A DNA stretch of 14,378 nt from JAOPZW01 sp036379935 (GTDB lineage Bacteria > Actinomycetota > Thermoleophilia > Solirubrobacterales > Solirubrobacteraceae): the NCBI GenBank assembly GCA_036379935.1, contig DASVFT010000088.1, forward strand, positions 1 through 14,378. The letters are read 5' to 3'. The position numbers were made by a program, and so were the translations under genes. The notes beneath the pieces are model-generated. The model did not search any database and was not told where the DNA came from. It saw only the letters and a list, made by a program, of their open reading frames with translations. Of this stretch, positions 1 through 6,690 are shown piece after piece (positions within the stretch are counted from its first letter, which is position 1; every line of letters begins with the position of its first letter).

Positions 1-1
1 C

Positions 2-373
2 GCCGCCCTCGCCGGGGGTCGCGTCCTCGCCACCGACTGGTCAGCCGAGGCGATCGACTTCACCCGGCGCAACGCGGAGGCCAACGGGGCGCAGGTCGAG
101 ACGGCCGTCGCCGACTGGGCCGACCCCGGCGCGCTCCTGGAGCGCGGCCCGTGGGATCTCGTCCTGGCCTCGGACGTCCTCTACGAAGCGCGCAACGTCG
201 CGCAGCTGCTCGTCCTCCTGGAGGACGCCGGCGACCATGCGGTCATCGCCGACCCCGGGCGCCCGACGTCGATCGAGTTCGAGGCGAGCGTCACCGGGAG
301 CTGGTGGCTGCGCACGGAGACCGATCCCGGGCCCCCGCGCATATCGCTCTACGACCTGCGCCGCCGCGTCTAG
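2..373 (+). CDS. SAM-dependent methyltransferase, C-terminal fragment
   Basis: This is the 3' part of a gene whose start lies upstream of the window; 123 residues are readable before a TAG stop. The visible part matches the second half of a class I Rossmann methyltransferase. An acidic residue ends the second beta strand (ATDWS), where it would bind the SAM ribose. A segment of the type ETAVADW follows. Then comes the strand-4 motif DLVLASDVLYEARN, which resembles the protein-lysine methyltransferase families (ETFB-lysine and METTL-like) with their D-V-L-Y signature. The glycine-rich SAM loop would lie upstream and cannot be seen. The substrate cannot be told from this fragment. The stop overlaps the stop of the opposing gene through a shared CTAG. 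The methyltransferase fold is well supported; protein-lysine specificity is only a suggestion. Confidence 0.8.
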   Translation, partial: AALAGGRVLATDWSAEAIDFTRRNAEANGAQVETAVADWADPGALLERGPWDLVLASDVLYEARNVAQLLVLLEDAGDHAVIADPGRPTSIEFEASVTGSWWLRTETDPGPPRISLYDLRRRV

Positions 374-744
374 TCCTCGAGCTCGCGCAGGAAGGCGCCC
401 GCGCCCATCACGCGCGCGCCCGCCGCGCGCACGCGCTCGGCCAGGTTCGCGTCGGAGGTGACGACGACGAGGTCCTGGGGCTCGGGATGGCTCGCGACGA
501 GCGTGGCGATGTCGTCGTCGGCCGCGTCGGGCCCGCCGCGGCGTGCGAAGCGCACGTCGACGCGACGGCCACCGCCGGCGTCGTGGGGGCGACCGTCGAA
601 GATCACGGTCACGGGGACGTCGCGCGCCTCGGCGAACTGCTCGAGCCGCTCGACCAGCCGCCGCTGCGCGCCCGGCCGGTCGCGCCACCAGCCGTCGGGT
701 CGTGCGCCCATGACGTTGTTGCCGTCGACGATCCACTCATCCAT
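370..744 (-). CDS. NYN/YacP-like PIN-fold putative ribonuclease
   Basis: The protein has 124 residues. It opens with WIVDGNNVMG, the signature of NYN (YacP-like) domains, which belong to the PIN-fold nucleases. Acidic residues fall where the metal site is expected: D7 in VDGNN, D50 in FDG, the D73/D76-D78 cluster, and D98 in VVTSDANL. In this family the acid cluster binds divalent metal for RNA cleavage, and YacP/Rae1 of Bacillus acts on ribosome-associated mRNA. Function here is inferred from the fold only. The ATG at 744 is preferred because it begins exactly at the conserved MDEWIVDGNN and lies 7 nt downstream of a TACGGT hexamer. No Shine-Dalgarno is visible, so a leaderless transcript is likely. 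The gene is transcribed divergently from the M29-like gene. Confidence 0.85.
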   Translation of the reverse strand: MDEWIVDGNNVMGARPDGWWRDRPGAQRRLVERLEQFAEARDVPVTVIFDGRPHDAGGGRRVDVRFARRGGPDAADDDIATLVASHPEPQDLVVVTSDANLAERVRAAGARVMGAGAFLRELED

Positions 745-751
745 GCCGGGA

Positions 752-757
752 ACCGTA
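752..757 (-). promoter_or_regulatory. Putative -10 hexamer TACGGT for the NYN gene
   Basis: Read on the minus strand, TACGGT fits the actinobacterial -10 pattern TANNNT. It ends 7 nt before the ATG, so transcription would begin at or next to the start codon. No -35 consensus is visible. It lies in the 39-bp divergent intergenic region. Confidence 0.4.
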
Positions 758-769
758 GGCCCCAGCCAG

Positions 770-775
770 TACCGT
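770..775 (+). promoter_or_regulatory. Putative -10 hexamer TACCGT for the M29-like gene
   Basis: TACCGT fits TANNNT and ends 8 nt before the ATG at 784. No Shine-Dalgarno precedes that ATG. The expected -35 position would overlap the -10 of the opposing gene, so the two divergent promoters probably interfere or share regulation. Confidence 0.4.
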
Positions 776-783
776 CCGGCGTC

Positions 784-1728
784 ATGATCGATCTCGCCCC
801 CGCCGTGGCCACCGTCGTGCGCCGCTGCCTGGCCATCAAGCCCGGCGAGGACGTGGTCGTCGTGGTCGACGAGTCGCTCCAGGACGTCGGCGAGGCACTG
901 CGCGCCGAGGCCCAGCGCGCCGAGGCCGAGGCGATCCTGGCCGTCATGAGTCCGCGCTCGAACCACGGCGTCGAGCCACCGCGGCCGATCGCCGAGGCCC
1001 TGGCCGCGTGCGACGTCTTCATCGCGCCCACCTCGCGCTCGCTCTCGCACACGCAGGCGCGCAAGCGCGCCACGGAGCTCGGCGCGCGCGGCGCCACGAT
1101 GCCGACGGTCACCGCTGACATGCTCGCGCGGCTCATGGACGTCGACTTCGACGCGCTGAGCGCACGGTGCCACGCCGTGGCGAACCTGCTCGACGCCGCC
1201 GACCAGGCGCACGTCACCTGTCCCCGTGGCAGCGACCTGCGCCTCGACCTGCGCGGTCGCCACGCGATCGCCGACGACGGCGACCTCAGCGCGCCCGGCG
1301 CCTTCGGCAACCTGCCGTGTGGCGAGGGCTTCATCGCGCCGGCCGGGGGAGAGGGCACCGTGGTCTCGACCTCGCTGGCCGCCGGTGGGCTCACCGAGGA
1401 CGACCCGGCGCGGTTCACCATCGAGGGCGGCCACGTCACGGCGGCCAGCGGCCAGGCCGGCGAGCGCCTGTTCGCGCTGCTCATCGAGCACGGCGAGGCG
1501 GGCACCAACCTCGCCGAGCTCGGCGTGGGGACCAACGACCGCGCGCGCCTGACCGGCAACGTCCTCGAGGACGAGAAGATCCTCGGGACCGTGCACGTCG
1601 CCTTCGGCGCCAGCGCGGGGATCGGCGGGACGGTCGCCGTGCCGATCCACCTCGACGTCGTCGTCACCGACGCCACGCTGACCGTGGGGGACACGACCGT
1701 GCTCGACGCCGGCCGGTACGTGCTCTGA
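784..1728 (+). CDS. M29-like metal-binding protein (aminopeptidase T-related)
   Basis: The protein has 314 residues and resembles the aminopeptidase T/AmpS family (peptidase M29), whose members usually run about 400 residues. Likely metal ligands can be placed in order: E181 in NLPCGEGFIAP, E245 in NLAELGVGTN, H271 in GTVHVAFG, and H289 with D291 in PIHLDVVV. In M29 enzymes a tyrosine seven residues after the third ligand completes the active site; here that position is A278. The fold and metal site also occur in 2,5-dihydroxypyridine dioxygenase (NicX), so peptidase activity is not assured. ATG 784 is chosen because the upstream in-frame reading has no family resemblance and a TANNNT hexamer sits just before it. 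The next gene starts 5 nt after the stop, implying an operon. Family membership is fairly sure, activity is not. Confidence 0.8.
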   Translation: MIDLAPAVATVVRRCLAIKPGEDVVVVVDESLQDVGEALRAEAQRAEAEAILAVMSPRSNHGVEPPRPIAEALAACDVFIAPTSRSLSHTQARKRATELGARGATMPTVTADMLARLMDVDFDALSARCHAVANLLDAADQAHVTCPRGSDLRLDLRGRHAIADDGDLSAPGAFGNLPCGEGFIAPAGGEGTVVSTSLAAGGLTEDDPARFTIEGGHVTAASGQAGERLFALLIEHGEAGTNLAELGVGTNDRARLTGNVLEDEKILGTVHVAFGASAGIGGTVAVPIHLDVVVTDATLTVGDTTVLDAGRYVL

Positions 1729-1733
1729 GCGCG

Positions 1734-2585
1734 GTGCTCCTCGCGGTCCCCAACGTCTCCGAAGGCCGCGACCCCGACGTCCTGGCCGCCATCGGCGACG
1801 CCTTCGCCGCCGCCGGCGCGCGCGTCCTCGACCTCCACGCCGACCCCGACCACCACCGGGCGGTGTTCACGCTCGCGGGCGAGCCCGGGGCGCTCCACGT
1901 CGCGGTCGCGGACGGCGCGCGCGTGGCGACGGAGCGGATCGACCTGACGCGCCACGCGGGCCTGCATCCTCACGTGGGCGCCGTCGACGTCGCGCCCATC
2001 GTCTTCCGTGCACCGGAGCAGCGCGGCGCGGCGGTGGCCGAGGCGCTCGCCCTGGCCGACGCGCTCGGACAGCTCGGCCTGCCCGTCTTCCTCTACGGGG
2101 CGCTGGGCGACGGGCGCACGCGCGCCGAGCTGCGTCGCGGCGGCTCCGAGGCCCTCGGGCGCCGGATGGCCGACGGCCTGCGCCCGGACTTCGGCCCGCC
2201 GGCCCTGCACCCGACCGCGGGAGCGACGCTCGTCGCCGCCCGGCCCCCGCTCGTCGCCTTCAACCTGGAGCTGGCGCCGCCCGCCACCGAGGAGGACGCG
2301 CGGCGGATCGCGGCGGCCCTGCGCGAGACGGGCGCCCACGGCCTTCCGGGCCTGCGCGCCATCGGCCTCTCGCTGGCCGCGCGCGCCGGCGTTGCGCAGG
2401 TCTCGTGCAACGTCGAAGACCACGGGGCGCTGCCGCTGGCCGCGCTGCTGGAAGCCGTCGAGCGCCACGCGGTCGTGGCCGAGGCCGAGCTCGTCGGCCT
2501 CGCGCCGCAGGCCGCCCTCGAGGGCTGGCCCGAGCGCGTGCCGATCCGCAACCGGGCGACCCTGGAGGAGCGACTAAGCTGCTAG
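1734..2585 (+). CDS. ftcD: Glutamate formimidoyltransferase
   Basis: The protein has 283 residues and covers only the formiminotransferase part, without the cyclodeaminase domain of the bifunctional animal enzyme. It begins with LLAVPNVSEGR, the typical start of the family. The folate/active-site segment RHAGLHPHVGAVDVAP lies at residues 73-88 with H74, H78 and H80. The known reaction moves the formimino group of N-formimino-glutamate to tetrahydrofolate, the end of one histidine-degradation route. No hut gene is nearby. Stand-alone members can also act on 5-formyltetrahydrofolate, so a folate-repair role is a serious alternative. GTG 1734 is chosen because it places the conserved LLAVPNVSEGR directly at the start; an in-frame CTG lies 9 nt upstream. 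There is no Shine-Dalgarno, and the 5-nt gap suggests reinitiation after the M29-like gene. Confidence 0.88.
   Translation: MLLAVPNVSEGRDPDVLAAIGDAFAAAGARVLDLHADPDHHRAVFTLAGEPGALHVAVADGARVATERIDLTRHAGLHPHVGAVDVAPIVFRAPEQRGAAVAEALALADALGQLGLPVFLYGALGDGRTRAELRRGGSEALGRRMADGLRPDFGPPALHPTAGATLVAARPPLVAFNLELAPPATEEDARRIAAALRETGAHGLPGLRAIGLSLAARAGVAQVSCNVEDHGALPLAALLEAVERHAVVAEAELVGLAPQAALEGWPERVPIRNRATLEERLSC
2575..2580 (+). promoter_or_regulatory. Putative -10 hexamer TAAGCT before the small membrane protein
   Basis: TAAGCT lies inside the last codons of ftcD and ends 7 nt before an in-frame GTG at 2588. If functional, it would start the membrane protein-MBL-hisS-aspS transcript near 2588. Translation would then begin either leaderless at 2588 or at the family-like GTG at 2642. 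Confidence 0.3.
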
Positions 2586-2597
2586 GGGTGCCGAAGG

Positions 2598-2611
2598 CGG
2601 CCACGTGGCCG
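2598..2611. repeat. 14-bp perfect palindrome CGGCCACGTGGCCG
   Basis: This is a perfect inverted repeat without a spacer, centred on CACGTG. It lies between the end of ftcD and the GTG at 2642, just downstream of the putative TAAGCT promoter. It could be an operator or a minor leader hairpin. GC-rich palindromes of this size can arise by chance in such DNA, so the functional claim is weak. Confidence 0.3.
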
Positions 2612-2641
2612 TCTGAGGCGGGCCCCCCAAACCTCCTGATC

Positions 2642-2995
2642 GTGGCATCGAAGAGCAAGCGCCGCACCAAGCACCGCGGGAACGCCGCCGGGATGGTCGA
2701 GACGCGCGGTCGCACCGGACGCAAGCCCACGGCCGACGAGCGCAAGAAGCAGAGCCGGGCGGCGCGCATGGATCGCTTCAACCGGCCGCCGAGCTGGCGC
2801 AGCGCCTTCAACCGCGCCCTCATCGCCGCGGCGGTCTTCGTCGTGGCCGCGATCCTCATCCTCAAGCAGAACCCGGTGGCCGGCGTGGCCTTCGGGGTGT
2901 TCCTGGTCCTCTTCTACACGCCGCTGACCTTCTACACCGACAGCTTCTTCTACCGCCGCCGCCAGGCCAAGCTCTCGGCGGAGGGGAGACGGTGA
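2642..2995 (+). CDS. Conserved small basic protein with two membrane helices
   Basis: The protein has 117 residues from GTG 2642. Residues 1-60 are strongly basic (KSKRRTKHRG, RGRTGRKP, ERKKQSRAAR). Two hydrophobic helices follow, about 59-74 (ALIAAAVFVVAAILIL) and 79-98 (VAGVAFGVFLVLFYTPLTFY). A short basic tail, YRRRQAKLSAEGRR, ends the protein. The positive-inside rule puts both ends in the cytoplasm as a hairpin. I do not recognise a named family; the style resembles short hypothetical proteins of Solirubrobacterales. GTG 2642 begins VASKSKRR, which looks like a genuine N-terminus, but it has no Shine-Dalgarno. GTG 2588 would add 18 residues and is favoured by the TAAGCT hexamer. The gene overlaps the MBL gene by 4 nt (GTGA), so it is probably co-translated with it. 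Function unknown. Confidence 0.75.
   Translation: MASKSKRRTKHRGNAAGMVETRGRTGRKPTADERKKQSRAARMDRFNRPPSWRSAFNRALIAAAVFVVAAILILKQNPVAGVAFGVFLVLFYTPLTFYTDSFFYRRRQAKLSAEGRR
2980..2984 (+). promoter_or_regulatory. Shine-Dalgarno GGAGG for the MBL-fold gene
   Basis: GGAGG lies 7 nt before the GTG at 2992, in a purine-rich run inside the 3' end of the preceding gene. It is one of only two good Shine-Dalgarno sequences in the window, and it fixes the MBL start in the GTGA overlap. Confidence 0.6.
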
Positions 2996-3633
2996 CGGCG
3001 GTGGACGTGCGCATGTTCACGGTCGGCGCGATCCAGGAGAACTGCTACCTGGTGCGCCGGGAGGGATCCGATCGGGCGCTGCTCGTCGATCCCGGCGACG
3101 AGGCGCCGCGGCTGCTGAGGGCGATGGACGAGCTGAGCGTCGATCCCGACGCGATCCTCCTGACCCACACGCACTTCGATCACATCGGCGCCGTCGCGCC
3201 CGTCGCCCGGGCCACCGGCGCGCCCGTCTACTGCCCGCGCGCCGAGCTGGGGGCCCTCGAGAACCCGGGCGCCTTCACGCCGCCGATGTTCGGCGCCATC
3301 GAGGGCTGGGAGGCCGAGCACGCGCTCGACGGTGGCGAGCGCCTCGAGCTCGCGGGCTTCGACGTCGAGGTCATCGCCACCCCCGGCCACAGCCCGGGCC
3401 ACGTGACCTTCGCCTTCGACGGCGCGCTCTTCTCCGGCGACGTGCTCTTCCAGGGCTCGGTGGGACGCACGGACCTGCCGGGCGCCGACCACGCGACGTT
3501 GATGGCGTCGATCGCCACTCTGCTCGAGCGCTTCGACGACGACACCAAGGTCCATCCCGGCCACATGGGGTTGACCACGCTCGGCCGCGAGCGGGCCACC
3601 AATCCCTTCCTGCAGGCGCTCGCGGGCCGGTGA
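2992..3633 (+). CDS. MBL-fold metallo-hydrolase (glyoxalase II-like)
   Basis: The protein has 213 residues of the metallo-beta-lactamase superfamily. The metal motif THTHFDH gives H59, H61, D63 and H64. H133 and H137 sit in TPGHSPGHV, D150 in LFSGDVLF, and H191 in HPGH. This is the full dinuclear zinc or iron ligand set of the glyoxalase II-like branch. The N-terminal VGAIQENCYLV is typical of small GloB-like hydrolases. They often cleave S-acyl-glutathione or other thioesters, but the substrate here is unknown, and actinobacteria generally use mycothiol or other thiols rather than glutathione. The GTG start is supported by GGAGG at 7-nt spacing and by the 4-nt overlap with the upstream gene. 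Its stop overlaps the hisS start (GTGA). An MBL gene directly before hisS recurs in many bacteria. Confidence 0.9.
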   Translation: MTAVDVRMFTVGAIQENCYLVRREGSDRALLVDPGDEAPRLLRAMDELSVDPDAILLTHTHFDHIGAVAPVARATGAPVYCPRAELGALENPGAFTPPMFGAIEGWEAEHALDGGERLELAGFDVEVIATPGHSPGHVTFAFDGALFSGDVLFQGSVGRTDLPGADHATLMASIATLLERFDDDTKVHPGHMGLTTLGRERATNPFLQALAGR

Positions 3634-4886
3634 CCGAACGTCCGCAGGCGCCGCGCGGCACGTACGACGTGCTGCCCGAGCAGGCCGCCGCGCGCGCGGG
3701 CGTGGAGGCGACCGCGCGCCGCGTGCTCGAGTCAGCCGGCTACCGGCGCATCGAGACGCCGGCCTTCGAGGCGACCGAGCTCTTCGCCCGCGGCGTCGGC
3801 GAGTCGACCGACATCGTGCAGAAGGAGATGTACACGTTCGAGGACGCAGGCGGGCGCTCGCTGACGCTGCGTCCCGAAGGCACGGCGCCGGTGTGCCGCG
3901 CCTACCTCGAGCACGGGATGCACAAGCTCGCGCAGCCCGTGAAGCTCTGGTACCTGTCCAGCTTCTTCCGCCAGGAGAAGCCGCAGGCCGGGCGCTACCG
4001 CCAGTTCTGGCAGATCGGGGCCGAGGCGATCGGCTCCGACGATCCGGCCGTCGACGCCGAGACGATCGTCCTGCTGCACGCGCTGCTGGGCGAGCTCGAG
4101 GTGCGCGGGCTGCGCCTGCGGATCGGCACGCTGGGCAGCCTCGACGCGCGCGCCGAGTACCGCGAGCGGCTGGCGGCCTATCTGCACGCCCATGCCGATC
4201 GCCTCTCGCACGACGTGCGCGAACGCATCGACCTCAACCCGCTGCGCGCCTTCGACGCCAAGGACCCGGGCACGCAGGAGGTCATGCGCGGCGCCCCGCG
4301 GCTGATGGAGGCGCTGAGCCGCGAGGACCGCGAGCACTTCGACCAGGTGGGCGCGCTGCTGGACGTCGCCGGAATCGCGTGGGAGCTCGACGACACCCTC
4401 GTCCGCGGCCTCGACTACTACACGCGCACGATCTTCGAGTTCACCTCCGACGCGCTGGGCGCGCAGTCCGGCGTGGCCGGCGGAGGTCGCTACGACGGGC
4501 TGATCGAGATGATCGGCGGGCCGCCGACGCCGGGCATGGGCTGGGCCGCCGGGATCGAGCGCATCCTCCTCGCGGCCGGCGACCGGGTGGGCGCGATCGG
4601 TTCCGAGCCCGTCACCGACCTCTACGTCGCGCACGAGGATCGCGCGGTCGAGGCGTTCGCCCTGGCCCACCGGGCGCGCGCCGCGGGCCTGGCCGTGCAG
4701 CTGGAGCTGGGCGGTCGCTCGCTGAAGGGTCAGCTCCGCCAGGCGGATCGCGCCGGTGCCCGCTACGTTGCCATCGTGGGTGCCGACGGCTTGCAGCTGC
4801 GCGACATGGACTCCGGCGGGCAGGAGGCCGTCGCCTCGCCCGACGCCGCCGTCGCAAGCGTCCTGCGGGGGCGCCATCCGGGATGA
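3630..4886 (+). CDS. hisS: Histidyl-tRNA synthetase
   Basis: The protein has 418 residues, the normal bacterial HisRS length. It charges tRNA-His with histidine in the cytoplasm. Class II landmarks are all present: the N-terminal RGTYDVLP (9-16), LTLRPEGTAP (78-87), motif 2 SFFRQEKPQAGRYRQFWQIG (111-130), the histidine-binding RGLDYYTRT (259-267), GGGRYDGLI (284-292) and motif 3 GMGWAAGIERI (302-312). The anticodon-binding domain spans roughly 326-416. The GTG start overlaps the MBL stop by 4 nt, and the TGA stop overlaps the aspS ATG, so translational coupling is expected. No clear Shine-Dalgarno precedes the start. Nothing is missing or unusual in the catalytic core. The hisS-aspS pair is a common bacterial arrangement. 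Confidence 0.97.
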   Translation: MTERPQAPRGTYDVLPEQAAARAGVEATARRVLESAGYRRIETPAFEATELFARGVGESTDIVQKEMYTFEDAGGRSLTLRPEGTAPVCRAYLEHGMHKLAQPVKLWYLSSFFRQEKPQAGRYRQFWQIGAEAIGSDDPAVDAETIVLLHALLGELEVRGLRLRIGTLGSLDARAEYRERLAAYLHAHADRLSHDVRERIDLNPLRAFDAKDPGTQEVMRGAPRLMEALSREDREHFDQVGALLDVAGIAWELDDTLVRGLDYYTRTIFEFTSDALGAQSGVAGGGRYDGLIEMIGGPPTPGMGWAAGIERILLAAGDRVGAIGSEPVTDLYVAHEDRAVEAFALAHRARAAGLAVQLELGGRSLKGQLRQADRAGARYVAIVGADGLQLRDMDSGGQEAVASPDAAVASVLRGRHPG

Positions 4887-6649
4887 AGCGGCCGCCCGCT
4901 GCCAACATCTATCGCGACGCGTGGGCCGGAGATCTCGACGTCGGGCGCTGTGGGACCGAGGTGCGCGTGGCGGGCTGGGTGCACCGTCGCCGCGACCACG
5001 GCGGACTGATCTTCATCGACCTGCGCGACCGCTCCGGGCTGGTCCAGCTCGTCGTGCACCCGCAGGCCTCCGGCGAGGCGTTCGCGATCGCCGAGGACCT
5101 GCGCTCCGAGCACGTCATCTCGGCCGCCGGCGAGGTCGTCAAGCGCGCCCCGGAGAACGTCAACCCCAACCTGAGCACGGGTGAGATCGAGATCCACGTG
5201 CGCGCGCTGCAGCGCCTGGCCACGAGCGAAACGCCGCCCTTCCCGGTCGATGAGGACACGCCCGTCGACGAGATGATCCGCCTGCAGCACCGGATGATCG
5301 ACCTGCGCCGCCAGAACATGCGTGAGGCGATGGAGCTGCGCCACGAGGTCATCGCCGCCATGCGCGACGTTCTCAGCGAGCGCGACTTCCTGGAGCTGGA
5401 GACGCCGATCCTCACGCGCTCGACGCCCGAGGGCGCGCGCGACTTCCTGGTGCCGAGCCGCCTGCAGCCCGGCTCGTGGTACGCGCTGCCGCAGTCGCCG
5501 CAGCTGTTCAAGCAGCTGTTGATGATGAGCGGCTACGAGCGCTACTACCAGATCGCGCGCTGCTTCCGCGACGAGGACCTGCGCGCCGACCGCCAGCCCG
5601 AGTTCACGCAGCTCGACCTCGAGATGTCGTTCGTCGAGGAGAACGACGTCATCGACACGATGGAGGCCGTGATGGGCGCGGTCTTCGAGCGGGCGGGGTT
5701 CAACGTCCCGGCCCCGCCGTGGCCGCGCATGGGCTTCGACGAGGCCATGCTGCGCTTCGGCTCGGACCGTCCCGACCGGCGCTTCGACCTGGAGATCGTC
5801 GACGTGTCCAGCGCGTTGCGCGGCAGCGAGTTCAAGGTCTTCGAGTCGGTCCTCGGTGGTGGCGGCGCCGTGCGTGCGCTCAACGCCGGCGCGCGCGAGC
5901 TCTCGCGCTCGGAGCTCGAGGGACTCAACGAGGTCGTCCAGCGCCACGGCGGCAAGGCCGTGGCCTGGGGGTTCGTCGAGAACGGCTCGCTGCGCTCGCC
6001 GATCGCGAAGTTCCTGGGCGAGGATCGCGTGGCCGCCGCGGTCCGCCACCTGCACGCCTCCGAGGGCGATCTGCTGCTCATCGTGGCCGATAAGCCCAAG
6101 GTGGCCGCCGAGGCGCTGGGGGCGCTGCGCCTGGAGCTCGGGCGGCGCTTCGGGCTCATCCCGGAGGACGGCCACGACGTGCTCTGGGTCGTCGACTTCC
6201 CCATGTTCGAGCCCACGGAGGAGGGTTGGGGCGCCGTGCACCACCCGTTCACCGCCCCGACCGGCGACTTCGCCGATCCCGGCACCATGCGCTCGCGCGG
6301 ATACGACCTCGTCGTCGACGGGTGGGAGCTGGGCGGCGGGTCGATCCGCATCAACACGCCCGAGGTCCAGGAGCAGGTGTTCAAGGTGCTCGGCATGTCC
6401 GAGGAGGAGGCCCACGCGCGGTTCGGCTTCCTGCTCGATGCCCTGAAGTACGGGGCTCCGCCCCACGGGGGCATCGCGATGGGGATCGACCGCGTGGTGG
6501 CGCTCCTCGCCGGCCGCGAGTCGATTCGCGACGTCATCGCCTTCCCCAAGACGGCGTCCGGCGCGGACCCGCTCACGGGAGCTCCGGCGCCGGTGGACGC
6601 ACGCCAATTGCGCGAGCTCGGGGTCCGTTCGATCGTCGATTCGCCCTAG
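4883..6649 (+). CDS. aspS: Aspartyl-tRNA synthetase, probably non-discriminating
   Basis: The protein has 588 residues, the length of bacterial AspRS with its GAD insertion. The order is an OB-fold anticodon domain (about 1-110), catalytic core, GAD domain (about 285-430) and motif 3. Recognisable motifs are TPEGARDFLVPSR, LPQSPQLFKQLLMMSG, motif 2 FRDEDLRADRQPEF (228-241) and motif 3 GIAMGIDRV. In the anticodon loop region it reads RRRDHGG with H39. Discriminating E. coli AspRS has leucine there, while the non-discriminating Pseudomonas enzyme has histidine. This suggests it also charges tRNA-Asn, with Asn-tRNA finished by the amidotransferase GatCAB; that is inference. The ATG overlaps the hisS stop (ATGA), and no strong Shine-Dalgarno is seen. 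It is the last gene of the overlapped run. Confidence 0.97.
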   Translation: MKRPPAANIYRDAWAGDLDVGRCGTEVRVAGWVHRRRDHGGLIFIDLRDRSGLVQLVVHPQASGEAFAIAEDLRSEHVISAAGEVVKRAPENVNPNLSTGEIEIHVRALQRLATSETPPFPVDEDTPVDEMIRLQHRMIDLRRQNMREAMELRHEVIAAMRDVLSERDFLELETPILTRSTPEGARDFLVPSRLQPGSWYALPQSPQLFKQLLMMSGYERYYQIARCFRDEDLRADRQPEFTQLDLEMSFVEENDVIDTMEAVMGAVFERAGFNVPAPPWPRMGFDEAMLRFGSDRPDRRFDLEIVDVSSALRGSEFKVFESVLGGGGAVRALNAGARELSRSELEGLNEVVQRHGGKAVAWGFVENGSLRSPIAKFLGEDRVAAAVRHLHASEGDLLLIVADKPKVAAEALGALRLELGRRFGLIPEDGHDVLWVVDFPMFEPTEEGWGAVHHPFTAPTGDFADPGTMRSRGYDLVVDGWELGGGSIRINTPEVQEQVFKVLGMSEEEAHARFGFLLDALKYGAPPHGGIAMGIDRVVALLAGRESIRDVIAFPKTASGADPLTGAPAPVDARQLRELGVRSIVDSP

Positions 6650-6690
6650 CGCGCCCTCAAGACTGCGCTCCAGCTGCCGACAGCCGTGGC

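Noticed and set aside
41..736. Long minus-strand open frame, arginine-rich
   Set aside because: It is a shadow of the methyltransferase and NYN genes in GC-rich DNA; its translation is low-complexity Arg/Ala without any family motif.
609..2468. Very long minus-strand open frame opposite the M29-like and ftcD genes
   Set aside because: The plus-strand proteins carry clear motifs, whereas this frame gives repetitive Ser/Arg/Pro sequence typical of antisense frames in high-GC genomes.
2598..2611. Palindrome considered as a phage or plasmid attachment site
   Set aside because: No integrase, tRNA gene or duplicated flank is nearby.
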